46,706 nucleotides of DNA from NCBI GenBank assembly GCA_913776255.1, contig CAJYLV010000036.1, positions 1-46,706 on the forward strand. Reading direction: 5' to 3'. The notes below the pieces were generated by a model. The model was not told the DNA's origin, did no database searches, and saw nothing but the letters and a program-made list of their open reading frames with translations. This stretch comes from an uncultured Sphingomonas sp. (GTDB taxonomy: Bacteria; Pseudomonadota; Alphaproteobacteria; Sphingomonadales; Sphingomonadaceae). Shown here one piece after another: positions 1 to 9,573 of the stretch. Position 1 is the stretch's first letter. Every line of letters starts with the position of its first letter. Both the position numbers and the translations under genes were made by a program.

Positions 1-2
1 GC

Positions 3-661
3 TTCGACGAGCGAGTCGCGCGCCAGCGTCAGCCGTTCCAGCAGCGGCAACCCTTCTATCCGATGGGACAGCGCAAGCCGGGCCAGAAATGGACCCCGCC
101 CCCGCCCCCGGTGACCGAAGACGCCAAGAAGGTCCGCGCGGCGGGCAATATCGATCGCGTGCTGGCCAAGGCGGTGCTGGCGGGGCTGATCCGCCATCCG
201 GCGGAGATCGCGCGGCATATGGAGGTGCTGGGCAGCCTGAAGCTGGCGGATGGCGCGCTGGGGCGGCTGTTCGAAGCGGTCGTCGACGTCGCGCTGGAGG
301 ATCGCCGGGCCGGACCGCTTGATAGCGGAAGGATGGTCACCATATTGGCACGATCCGGTTTCGAGGCGATCGCCCATGATCTTCTGAGAGCCGATACGAT
401 GCCCTATTCGTTCACCCGTGCCGATGGCGACGAAAAACAGGCGCGCGACGACCTCGACGAGGCGATCGCGGTACTGGTCGCGCGGCCGGAGGTGGATGCG
501 GCGCTGGCGGAGGCGACCTCCGCGATGCAGACGCATTTCACCGCCGAGGCGTTTGAACGACAGGTGGCGTTGGTGAACGAACAGCGGGCGCTGGACGAGC
601 GACTTGCAAATCTGGTGCAGGCAAACGAAGACGCCCGCGCGCTTGGACCCGAGGACGATTG

Positions 662-662
<1 letters not shown>
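3..662 (+). CDS. dnaG: DNA primase DnaG, C-terminal part (truncated by window edge)
   Basis: The reading frame is open from the first bases of the window, so the start lies upstream and only about 219 C-terminal residues are seen. The zinc-finger and TOPRIM parts are outside. What remains is a Gln/Arg/Pro-rich linker (residues 1-35 here) followed by an alpha-helical region of the kind that forms the DnaB-helicase-binding domain of primases. The identification rests largely on position: the stop codon overlaps the rpoD start by one base (TGATG), which is the end of the conserved dnaG-rpoD macromolecular synthesis arrangement. Primase lays down RNA primers at the replication fork. No catalytic residue is visible in this fragment, so the call is strong by context and moderate by sequence. 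Confidence 0.85.
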
Positions 663-2692
<2,030 letters not shown>

Positions 2693-2698
2693 TCCTTA

Positions 2699-2736
2699 AC
2701 CGGCCGGCAATCACGATTGCCGGCCGGTCATCTTTT
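2699..2736 (+). terminator. Intrinsic terminator after rpoD
   Basis: A perfect 13-bp stem (ACCGGCCGGCAAT pairing with ATTGCCGGCCGGT) around a 4-base loop, followed by a short T-rich stretch at 2731-2736. It begins seven bases after the rpoD stop codon. Confidence 0.9.
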
Positions 2737-2830
2737 ATGCCTCTGTAAACCCGAATTTTACAGTCGCTCCGTTACCTCCGATGTGCCGGTCGCACTCACG
2801 TGCCGGCCCGGCGGGTGAGCGGAGGAAAGC

Positions 2831-3490
2831 GTGACCATCGCACTGGACAAACGCGCGGCGGGGTGTGCCGACACGATCCTGGCCATGGTCGCCAGCGACG
2901 GCACCGCCGCGTCGTCGCACGCCCGCGCGCTGATGCAGCCCGCCGCCACCCTGCGGGACATCGCCGATGCGGTGCATGCCTTGTGCGTGATCCACGGCGC
3001 CTTCCCGGGCATCGTCGATCGCGCGGGCACCGCCTGCGTCGATCCGGCGGAGGGCACGTGGCTGGAACGCGCGGCGGCCGCGATGAGCGCGGAGCGCGCG
3101 CTGCTGGTGCGCCTCACCGCCGCCGCCGGCCCGCTGCCCTCCACCCCCGGCCAGGCCGCGTCGGAAACCGCGATCACCGGACAGCGCAATGCGCTGGAGA
3201 TGCTGGCGCGTTCCGACCGCCGGGGCTGCGCCACCGGCACCGCCATCGCCTTCGTGCTGGACTGGGCGGCGGTGCGCGGCGTGCTGGACGCATGTGCGAA
3301 GCGCATGGCGCTTCCCGCCGGCGCACCCTTCGCCCAAGTCGCGAGCGAGACCATCACGCTGCTGCGCGCGATCGAGGCCCCCGCGCCGGTCGAGCGCGCG
3401 ATGGCGTTCGGCGCGCAACAGATGCTCGCGCAGCATCGCGGGCTGTGGCAGCTTCTCGAGGCCCGCGCCGTCGCGCGCGGCGAGATGTGA
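2831..3490 (+). CDS. Unrecognised alpha-helical protein, 219 aa
   Basis: I do not recognise a family. The frame opens with GTG at 2831, preceded at the right distance by a good ribosome-binding site (GGAGGA at 2821-2826), and shows the strong third-position GC bias of its neighbours, so it is very likely expressed. The protein is Ala-rich and predicted from composition to be mostly helical, with no signal peptide and no evident membrane segment. Cys residues at about 12, 52 and 68 do not form a recognisable metal motif. It stands alone between the rpoD terminator and the MoxR gene, in the same direction, with a 76-bp gap downstream. A cytoplasmic protein of sphingomonads is the most that can be inferred. 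Confidence 0.7.
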   Translation: MTIALDKRAAGCADTILAMVASDGTAASSHARALMQPAATLRDIADAVHALCVIHGAFPGIVDRAGTACVDPAEGTWLERAAAAMSAERALLVRLTAAAGPLPSTPGQAASETAITGQRNALEMLARSDRRGCATGTAIAFVLDWAAVRGVLDACAKRMALPAGAPFAQVASETITLLRAIEAPAPVERAMAFGAQQMLAQHRGLWQLLEARAVARGEM

Positions 3491-3566
3491 TCGCCGCTTA
3501 ACGGTTGCGCCAGCCGCCCGCGCGTCGCTATCCAAACCCGATCTTCGATGAAAGACGGGAAAGCGG

Positions 3567-4418
3567 ATGCAGCGCTTCGAGGGCACGCGCGACTATGTCG
3601 CCACCGACGATCTGAAAGTGGCGGTGAACGCGGCGGTCGCGCTGCGCCGCCCGCTGCTGGTAAAGGGGGAGCCGGGCACCGGCAAGACCGTGCTGGCGCA
3701 GGAGATCGCGCGCGCCGCCGACGCCGAGTTGATCGAATGGAACGTCAAGTCGACCACCAAGGCGCAGCAGGGGCTGTACGAATATGACGCGGTGGCCCGG
3801 CTGCGCGACGGCCAGCTCGGCGATCCGCGCGTCCACAACATCGCCAATTACATCCGCCGCGGCAAATTGTGGGAGGCGTTCACCCGCCCCACGCCGCCGG
3901 TGCTGCTGATCGACGAGATCGACAAGGCCGATATCGAATTCCCCAACGATCTGCTTCAGGAGCTCGATCGGATGGAATTCCACGTCTACGAAACCGGCGA
4001 GACGGTGCGCGCGGCACAACGCCCGATCGTGGTCATCACGTCGAACAACGAGAAGGAATTGCCCGACGCGTTCCTGCGCCGCTGCTTCTTCCATTACATC
4101 CGCTTCCCCGATCGTGAGACGATGCAGGCGATCGTCGACGTGCACTTTCCGGGCATCCAGAAGCTGCTGGTCTCGCGCGCGATGGACATCTTCTACGAGG
4201 TCCGCGAGGTGCCGGGCCTGAAGAAGAAGCCGTCGACCAGCGAATTGCTCGACTGGCTGCGGCTGCTCCTCCACGAGGACATGCCGTTGGAGGTGTTGCA
4301 GAACCGCGATCCGACGAAGGCGATCCCGCCGCTGCACGGCGCGTTGCTGAAGAACGAGCAGGACGTGATGCTGTTCGAGCGGTTGGCGTTCATGGCGCGG
4401 CGGCAGCCCCGCGGCTGA
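3567..4418 (+). CDS. MoxR-family AAA+ ATPase
   Basis: A 283-residue ATPase. The Walker A motif is GEPGTGKT at about residues 32-39, Walker B is LLIDEIDKAD at about 112-121, and a sensor-1-like stretch (PIVVITSNNEKELPDAFLRR) follows at about 153-172. MoxR proteins are chaperone-like AAA+ ATPases that usually work with a von Willebrand factor A protein encoded next door, assembling or activating metal-containing or membrane complexes. That partner is present: the stop codon TGA overlaps the ATG of the VWA gene by one base. The pair resembles the MoxR/CoxE-like couples found near CO dehydrogenase genes, but no such enzyme is in the window, so the client is unknown. Confidence 0.92.
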   Translation: MQRFEGTRDYVATDDLKVAVNAAVALRRPLLVKGEPGTGKTVLAQEIARAADAELIEWNVKSTTKAQQGLYEYDAVARLRDGQLGDPRVHNIANYIRRGKLWEAFTRPTPPVLLIDEIDKADIEFPNDLLQELDRMEFHVYETGETVRAAQRPIVVITSNNEKELPDAFLRRCFFHYIRFPDRETMQAIVDVHFPGIQKLLVSRAMDIFYEVREVPGLKKKPSTSELLDWLRLLLHEDMPLEVLQNRDPTKAIPPLHGALLKNEQDVMLFERLAFMARRQPRG

Positions 4419-5596
4419 TGTTCCTCGCTTTCCTCGACCAGTTGCGCGGCGCCGGCATCCCGGCGGGCATGAAGGAGCATCTGTTGCTTCTCGACGCCCT
4501 GCGGGCCGAGGTGATCGACCATACGCCGGAACAATTCTATCATCTTTCCCGCGCGATCTACGTCAAGGACGAGGCACTCTACGACCGGTTCGACCGGGTG
4601 TTCGCGCATGTCTTCAAGGGGCTGGAAACCAGTTTCGCCACCCCCGGCGGCGAGATCCCCGCCGAATGGCTGAAGGCGGTGGCCCAGCGCTATCTCAGCC
4701 CCGAGGAAATGGCGGCGATCGAGTCGCTGGGGTCGTGGGACACGATCATGGAGACGCTGCGCCAGCGACTGGAGGAGCAGCACGCGCGTCATCAGGGCGG
4801 CTCCAAGTGGATCGGCACCGGTGGCACCAGCCCGTTCGGGAATGGCGGCTACAATCCAGAGGGGGTGCGGATCGGCGGCGAATCGACGCATCGCCGCGCG
4901 ATCAAGGTGTGGGACCAGCGCATGTTCCGCGATCTGGACAACACCCGCGAACTGGGGACGCGCAACATCAAGGTCGCGCTGCGCCGTCTGCGCCGCTTCG
5001 CGCGCGAAGGGGCGGCGGAGGAACTGGACGTGGACGCGACGATCGCCGGCACCGCCCGACGCGGCTGGCTGGATGTCGCCATGCGGCCGGAGCGGCGCAA
5101 TGCGGTCAAGCTGCTGCTGTTCCTCGACGTCGGCGGGTCCATGGATCCGCATATCCGGCTGTGCGAGGAACTGTTTTCCGCCGCCACCGCCGAGTTTCGC
5201 CACCTCGAATTCTTCTACTTCCACAATTGTCCCTACGAGGGCGTGTGGAAGGACAATCGTCGCCGCTTTCAGGAACGCACGCCGCTATGGGACGTGCTGC
5301 ACCGCTTCGGGCACGACCACAAACTGCTGCTGGTCGGCGATGCATCGATGAGCCCGTATGAGATCACCCAGCCCGGCGGCTCGGTGGAACATATGAACGA
5401 GGAAGCCGGCGCGACTTGGATGCGGCGGCTGACCGCCACCTATCCCGCCGCCGCCTGGCTGAACCCCCTGCCCCGCGCGCAATGGGATTACACCGCGTCG
5501 ATCGCGATCATGCGCGAGTTGCTGGCGGACCGCATGTATCCGCTCACGCTCGATGGGCTGGACGAGGCGATGCGCGAGCTTACCCGCAAGCACTGA
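4418..5596 (+). CDS. VWA domain-containing CoxE-like protein
   Basis: A 392-residue partner of the upstream MoxR ATPase, translationally coupled to it by a TGATG overlap. The N-terminal half is helical and the von Willebrand factor A fold starts near residue 228 with LLLFLDVGGSMDPHIRL. The MIDAS motif, normally DxSxS, reads D-V-G-G-S, so the first serine is replaced by glycine; such changes are familiar in CoxE-like proteins. Later elements include FFYFHNCPYEGVW (about 267-279) and LLVGDASMSPYEI (about 307-319), whose Asp-Ala-Ser-Met-Ser fits the later metal-site loop. The likely role is a cytoplasmic adaptor or assembly factor acting with the MoxR ATPase on an unidentified client. Confidence 0.88.
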   Translation: MFLAFLDQLRGAGIPAGMKEHLLLLDALRAEVIDHTPEQFYHLSRAIYVKDEALYDRFDRVFAHVFKGLETSFATPGGEIPAEWLKAVAQRYLSPEEMAAIESLGSWDTIMETLRQRLEEQHARHQGGSKWIGTGGTSPFGNGGYNPEGVRIGGESTHRRAIKVWDQRMFRDLDNTRELGTRNIKVALRRLRRFAREGAAEELDVDATIAGTARRGWLDVAMRPERRNAVKLLLFLDVGGSMDPHIRLCEELFSAATAEFRHLEFFYFHNCPYEGVWKDNRRRFQERTPLWDVLHRFGHDHKLLLVGDASMSPYEITQPGGSVEHMNEEAGATWMRRLTATYPAAAWLNPLPRAQWDYTASIAIMRELLADRMYPLTLDGLDEAMRELTRKH

Positions 5597-5718
5597 CGCG
5601 GCGGAAACGCGCATGCAGAAGCCGCATCCGCGATCGCGCAGGTTGCAATTGCTGCATCACGCTTTCTTCACCAGATCGGCCCCACGTGCTGCATCGCAGC
5701 AAGACGTTTCGGAGGCCC

Positions 5719-5805
5719 ATGATGCTTTATCTGTTCTACCTGATCGCCCAGTACCGCACCGAAGCGCGCAACCGCGCGATCGCCGCAAACGGCCGTCTGG
5801 CCTGA
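5719..5805 (+). CDS. Small ORF, 28 aa, with strong ribosome-binding site
   Basis: The peptide opens with two Met codons and a short hydrophobic stretch (MMLYLFYLIAQY) followed by a basic, Arg/Ala-rich tail ending in NGRLA. A textbook GGAGG at 5711-5715 sits four bases before the ATG, which argues for real translation. The tail resembles an amphipathic helix, so a small membrane-associated protein is plausible. It lies 122 bp after the VWA gene on the same strand and faces the convergent exported-protein gene. I do not recognise the family. The short length means this could be chance. Confidence 0.5.
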   Translation: MMLYLFYLIAQYRTEARNRAIAANGRLA

Positions 5806-5826
5806 TCCACCGCCCGGGCGCGCCGG

Positions 5827-6219
5827 CTATTTCGTCGCGCGCGCATAGGGCGTGAACATCCCAAGGATCAGCGGCGCCTTGGGGATGCGGGACAGCCGAC
5901 CGATGGGGGTCACCCGATCGTTCCGGCAAATCTGCGAGCCGAACGGCTCCGTCACCAGCACATCGTCGTCGTCGAGCATGTCCGCACGGGCGCGCGGCAC
6001 GTTGACGTAGAGGCGCGCGCCGCTGCGCCAGACGATCGCCTTACCCCGGACGATCACCGCCGACGCGTCGGTGGGCGACACCGCGATACAGCGCACCGGC
6101 GGCTGCGCCACGCGCCCCTTCAGCATGTCGGCTAGAACGGCATCCGCATTCGATCGAGCGGCGTGGGCGGGCGTGGCCATGGCGATGGCCAGCACGGCGG
6201 CGGCGATACGACACTTCAT
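5827..6219 (-). CDS. Exported protein of unknown function, about 130 aa
   Basis: The predicted start MKCRIAAAVLAIAMATPAHA is a good Sec signal peptide with a cleavage site after AHA. The mature part has two Cys residues (in VRCIAVS and SQICRND) that could form a periplasmic disulfide, and strand-like segments such as ASAVIVRGKAIVWR and ARLYVNV. An in-frame ATG nine bases upstream (6228) is an alternative start; neither has a clear Shine-Dalgarno. The frame stays open further upstream, but that extension would bury the signal peptide. It is divergent from the Mfd-like gene and convergent with the 28-residue ORF. No family was recognised. Confidence 0.7.
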   Translation of the reverse strand: MKCRIAAAVLAIAMATPAHAARSNADAVLADMLKGRVAQPPVRCIAVSPTDASAVIVRGKAIVWRSGARLYVNVPRARADMLDDDDVLVTEPFGSQICRNDRVTPIGRLSRIPKAPLILGMFTPYARATK

Positions 6220-6288
6220 GACGCCCATATAGCACGGTCCGAGGTCGTCCGCACAACACGGGCTGATCCGGAGCAAGTTGATTGTTCC

Positions 6289-6314
6289 GGAACGCGCCGT
6301 GGCGACGGTCCGTT
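6289..6314 (+). promoter_or_regulatory. Candidate EcfG (general stress sigma factor) promoter
   Basis: GGAAC at 6289-6293 and CGTT at 6311-6314 are separated by 17 bases, matching the known alphaproteobacterial EcfG consensus (GGAAC, 16-17 bases, CGTT). Transcription from it would begin near 6320, about 20 bases before the ATG at 6342 of the Mfd-like gene. A match this short can occur by chance, so its placement is the main argument. Confidence 0.5.
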
Positions 6315-6341
6315 CTGGGCGCCTATGGACGCGACCCGCTG

Positions 6342-9300
6342 ATGCCCGCCCGCCCCGCCGCCGCCCCCGAGGCCGCGCTCTCGATCGCCGAACAGGCGGC
6401 CATCGCCGCGGAGGCGTTGCGCGGGGGTGATGTGATCGTCGTTCTCGCGGACGAGGTGCGCGCGCAGGCGGTCGCCCTTACGCTGACGGCGGTGGTGCCC
6501 GACGCGGACGTGCTGTTCTGCCCCGGCAGCGACGCGCTACCGGGCGAGGATGCGCCACCCTCTCCCGCCAACGTCGGCCAACGCGTGGCGGCGCTGCGGC
6601 GCGCGCGACGGCTCGCGGAGGCGAAGCGGAAGACCAACGTGGCGCTGGTCACCACGGGCGAGGCGGTGGCCCGCGCGTGTCCGCCGCCCGCCGCGTTCGA
6701 CGCGGTCCCGCCAACCGTCAGGCTGGGCGCGGTGCTGGACCTGCCGGTGCTGTTCGACGAGCTGCGCGAGCTGGGCTATCTGGCCGACGAGCGGGTGGAC
6801 GAACCCGGCGAAGTGGCGCTACGCGGGCAGGTGCTCGACGTCTTCCCCGCCGATGCGGCATTGCCGCTGCGGATCGAAGTGAGGGACGGCAAGGTATCGA
6901 GCCTCCGCTGTTACGATCCCGCCGATCAGCGATCGGTCGACGACGTGGCGGAGCGTGAGTTGGGGCGCGTGACCGAACCGGCAGCCGGCGACGCCAGCGG
7001 CACGCTGCTTGACCATCTACCCGGCGCGCGGATCATGATCGATCCCACCGCCGACGATCGGCGCCGACGCTTCCTGTCGCTGGTCGCGGAGACGAACGGT
7101 CGCGCATCGAAGCGCGCGGCGAAGGACGTGGTCGACGATACCGCCTGGGCCGCCGCGCTGGCGCCGCGCGAGCAGGTCGCGGTGGCGCGAGAGGGCGAAC
7201 CACCGCCGCGCTTCGCCGAACACAAGGCACCACTGCGGGCATTCGCCGGTATCGCCAAAGAGGCACGCGAACACGGCGATCGTGTCGTCCTGCTCGGCAG
7301 CGAACGTGATCTGCGTTTCCTGCGACGGCGGGTGGCGAAGGTGCTGAAGGACGAGCCGGTGGCCGTATCCGGATGGAACAAGGTCGCCCGGGCGAAGCGC
7401 GGTGCGCTGTTGACGCTGGAGGCGTCGGCGGACCGCGGGTTCAGGCGCAAGGGCGTGCTGGCGATCGCGGCCGCCGATCTGCTCGGCAGTCGGGCAGAAC
7501 GCGAACAGGTTGCCGGCGCGCCGTCGGACGGTGGACTGCTGGATACCAGCGAGATCCGCATCGGCGACGTCGTGGTGCACGAGGATCACGGGATCGGCGT
7601 GGTCGCGGGGCTCGAACGCCTGCCCGACGGTGGCGGGGACGCGATCAAGCTGACCTATGCGCAGGAGGGCGTGCGGCTGGTGCCGGTCGGCGAGGCCGAT
7701 CGCATCTGGCGCTATGGCGCGGAGGCGGACGCGGTGACGCTGGATCGGCTCGACGGTTCGAGTTGGCAGAAACGGCGCGGCGAGATCGATGCCGCGATTG
7801 CGCAAAGCGCGCGTGACCTGACGACGCTGGCCGAGGAACGCGCCGCGCGCGACGCGCCCGCGCTCGAGCCAGATCCGGCACGCTACGAGCGGTTCGCGGC
7901 GGGCTTCGCCTTCACCGAAACCGCCGATCAAGCCAAGGCGATCGCGGCGGTGCGCGCCGATCTGGCCGCCGGACGCGCGATGGATCGGCTGGTTATCGGC
8001 GACGTCGGCTACGGCAAGACCGAGGTCGCGCTCCGCGCCGCCGCGATCGCGGCGCTGGCGGGCAAGCAGGTGGCGATCGCCGCCCCCACCACCGTGCTGG
8101 CGCGTCAGCATCTCGAAACCTTCTCGACCCGCTTCGAGGGAAGCGGCGTGACGGTCGCCGGGCTGTCGCGCTGGTCGAGCGCGGCGGAAAAGAAGCGGGT
8201 GCTGGCGGGCTTGCGCGACGGAGCGATCCACATCGTCGTCGGCACCGGCGCGGTCGCCGGGAAGGGCGTCGCCTATAAGGATCTCGCGCTGGTTGTGATC
8301 GACGAGGAGCAACGCTTCGGCGCGGCGGACAAGGACAAGCTGCGCGCGCTGTCGGCGGGGCATGTGCTCACGCTGTCGGCCACGCCGATTCCGCGCACGC
8401 TGCAATCCGCGCTGGTCGGGCTGCAGCAATTGTCGATCATCGCCACGCCACCCGCGCGACGCCAGCCGATCCGCACCGCGATCGGGACGTTCAGCCCCGA
8501 GACGCTGCGCACCGCGCTGCTGCGCGAGAAGAGCCGTGGCGGGCAAAGCTTCGTCGTGGTGCCGCGCATCGCCGACATGGCCCCGTTGGCCGAACAATTG
8601 GGCACGCTCGTGCCCGAGCTGGAGGTCATCGAAGCGCATGGGAAGCTGCCCGCCGACGAGCTGGACGCGGCCATGGTGCGCTTCGGGCGCGGGGACGGTG
8701 ACGTGCTGCTGGCCACCAACATCATCGAAGCGGGGCTGGACGTGCCACGCGCCAATACGATGGTGATCGCGCATGCCGATCGGTTCGGCCTGTCGCAGCT
8801 TCACCAGCTCCGTGGGCGGGTCGGGCGCGGCAACCGGCGCGGACAGGTGCTGTTGTTCACCGCTCCCGATCACGCGATCGCGCCAAGGACGCTGAAGCGG
8901 CTGCGCACGCTGGAGGCGTTCGACCGGCTGGGCGCGGGCTTTGCGATCAGCGCGCGCGATCTGGACATGCGCGGCGCGGGCGACCTGCTGGGCGAGACGC
9001 AGGCCGGGCACATGAAGCTGATCGGGATCGATCTGTACCAGCAATTGCTGGAGGGGGCGCTGCGCCGCGCGCGCGGCGAGGAGGTCGAACGCTGGACGCC
9101 CGAATTGCATCTGGGCATCGAAGGCTGCCTGCCCGAATCGTGGATCCCCGACGAGGAATTGCGCGTGACGATCTATGCGCGGCTGGCCCGGATCACCGAG
9201 GCGGCGGCGCTGGAGGCGCTGGAGGACGAACTGGAGGACCGGTTCGGGGCTTTGCCCGACGAGGCACGCACGCTGCTGGCGACCGCGCGCCTGCGCGTCG

Positions 9301-9503
9301 ATGCGCGCGCGGCGGGGATCGCCAAGGTGAGCGCAGGGCCGGCGGCGGTGGCACTGGAGCCGCATAACGGCACCTCGATCGATGCGGCGCTGTTCGGGCT
9401 GGAGCAGAAGGAGCGGCGCTTCCTGCTCCGCGAGCGGATCGAGGATCCCTGGGCGCGGCTGGAGCGTGCCGGAACGTTGGTGCGCGACATGGCGGAGGCC
9501 TGA
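6342..9503 (+). CDS. Mfd-family (transcription-repair coupling factor-like) DNA translocase, short and divergent
   Basis: About 1053 residues from the ATG at 6342; the frame also extends upstream to a TTG at 6282, but that would span the candidate promoter. The domain order is that of Mfd: a UvrB-like N-terminal module (about 1-330, with LRGQVLDVFPADAALPLRIE), an RNA polymerase-interacting segment (VVHEDHGIGVVAGLERL, from about 410), a superfamily 2 helicase core with Walker A GDVGYGKTE (from about 553) and DEEQ box (about 654), the translocation region (GAGFAISARDLDMRGAGDLL), and a C-terminal TRCF domain. Mfd displaces stalled RNA polymerase and recruits excision repair. This copy is shorter than the usual roughly 1150 residues and departs from family wording at several motifs (GDVGYGKTE for GDVGFGKTE, APTTVLARQH for VPTTLLARQH). 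It lacks the recG/sdhE neighbours I associate with the standard gene, so it may be a second, stress-regulated paralogue. Confidence 0.85.
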   Translation: MPARPAAAPEAALSIAEQAAIAAEALRGGDVIVVLADEVRAQAVALTLTAVVPDADVLFCPGSDALPGEDAPPSPANVGQRVAALRRARRLAEAKRKTNVALVTTGEAVARACPPPAAFDAVPPTVRLGAVLDLPVLFDELRELGYLADERVDEPGEVALRGQVLDVFPADAALPLRIEVRDGKVSSLRCYDPADQRSVDDVAERELGRVTEPAAGDASGTLLDHLPGARIMIDPTADDRRRRFLSLVAETNGRASKRAAKDVVDDTAWAAALAPREQVAVAREGEPPPRFAEHKAPLRAFAGIAKEAREHGDRVVLLGSERDLRFLRRRVAKVLKDEPVAVSGWNKVARAKRGALLTLEASADRGFRRKGVLAIAAADLLGSRAEREQVAGAPSDGGLLDTSEIRIGDVVVHEDHGIGVVAGLERLPDGGGDAIKLTYAQEGVRLVPVGEADRIWRYGAEADAVTLDRLDGSSWQKRRGEIDAAIAQSARDLTTLAEERAARDAPALEPDPARYERFAAGFAFTETADQAKAIAAVRADLAAGRAMDRLVIGDVGYGKTEVALRAAAIAALAGKQVAIAAPTTVLARQHLETFSTRFEGSGVTVAGLSRWSSAAEKKRVLAGLRDGAIHIVVGTGAVAGKGVAYKDLALVVIDEEQRFGAADKDKLRALSAGHVLTLSATPIPRTLQSALVGLQQLSIIATPPARRQPIRTAIGTFSPETLRTALLREKSRGGQSFVVVPRIADMAPLAEQLGTLVPELEVIEAHGKLPADELDAAMVRFGRGDGDVLLATNIIEAGLDVPRANTMVIAHADRFGLSQLHQLRGRVGRGNRRGQVLLFTAPDHAIAPRTLKRLRTLEAFDRLGAGFAISARDLDMRGAGDLLGETQAGHMKLIGIDLYQQLLEGALRRARGEEVERWTPELHLGIEGCLPESWIPDEELRVTIYARLARITEAAALEALEDELEDRFGALPDEARTLLATARLRVDARAAGIAKVSAGPAAVALEPHNGTSIDAALFGLEQKERRFLLRERIEDPWARLERAGTLVRDMAEA

Positions 9504-9537
9504 CGCCCGGTTCGTCCCGACTGGCCATCCAGCAAGC

Positions 9538-9568
9538 GGGAGGGGACGATCGCGCCCCCTCCCTTTTG
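9538..9568 (+). terminator. Intrinsic terminator after the Mfd-like gene
   Basis: An 8-bp stem (GGGAGGGG at 9538-9545 with CCCCTCCC at 9556-9563) with a 10-base loop is followed by TTTT at 9564-9567. It lies between two convergent genes. Confidence 0.75.
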
Positions 9569-9573
9569 GCCGA

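Noticed and set aside
6282..6341. TTG-initiated N-terminal extension of the Mfd-like protein
   Set aside because: The extension is Arg-rich without similarity to Mfd, lacks a ribosome-binding site and covers the candidate EcfG promoter.
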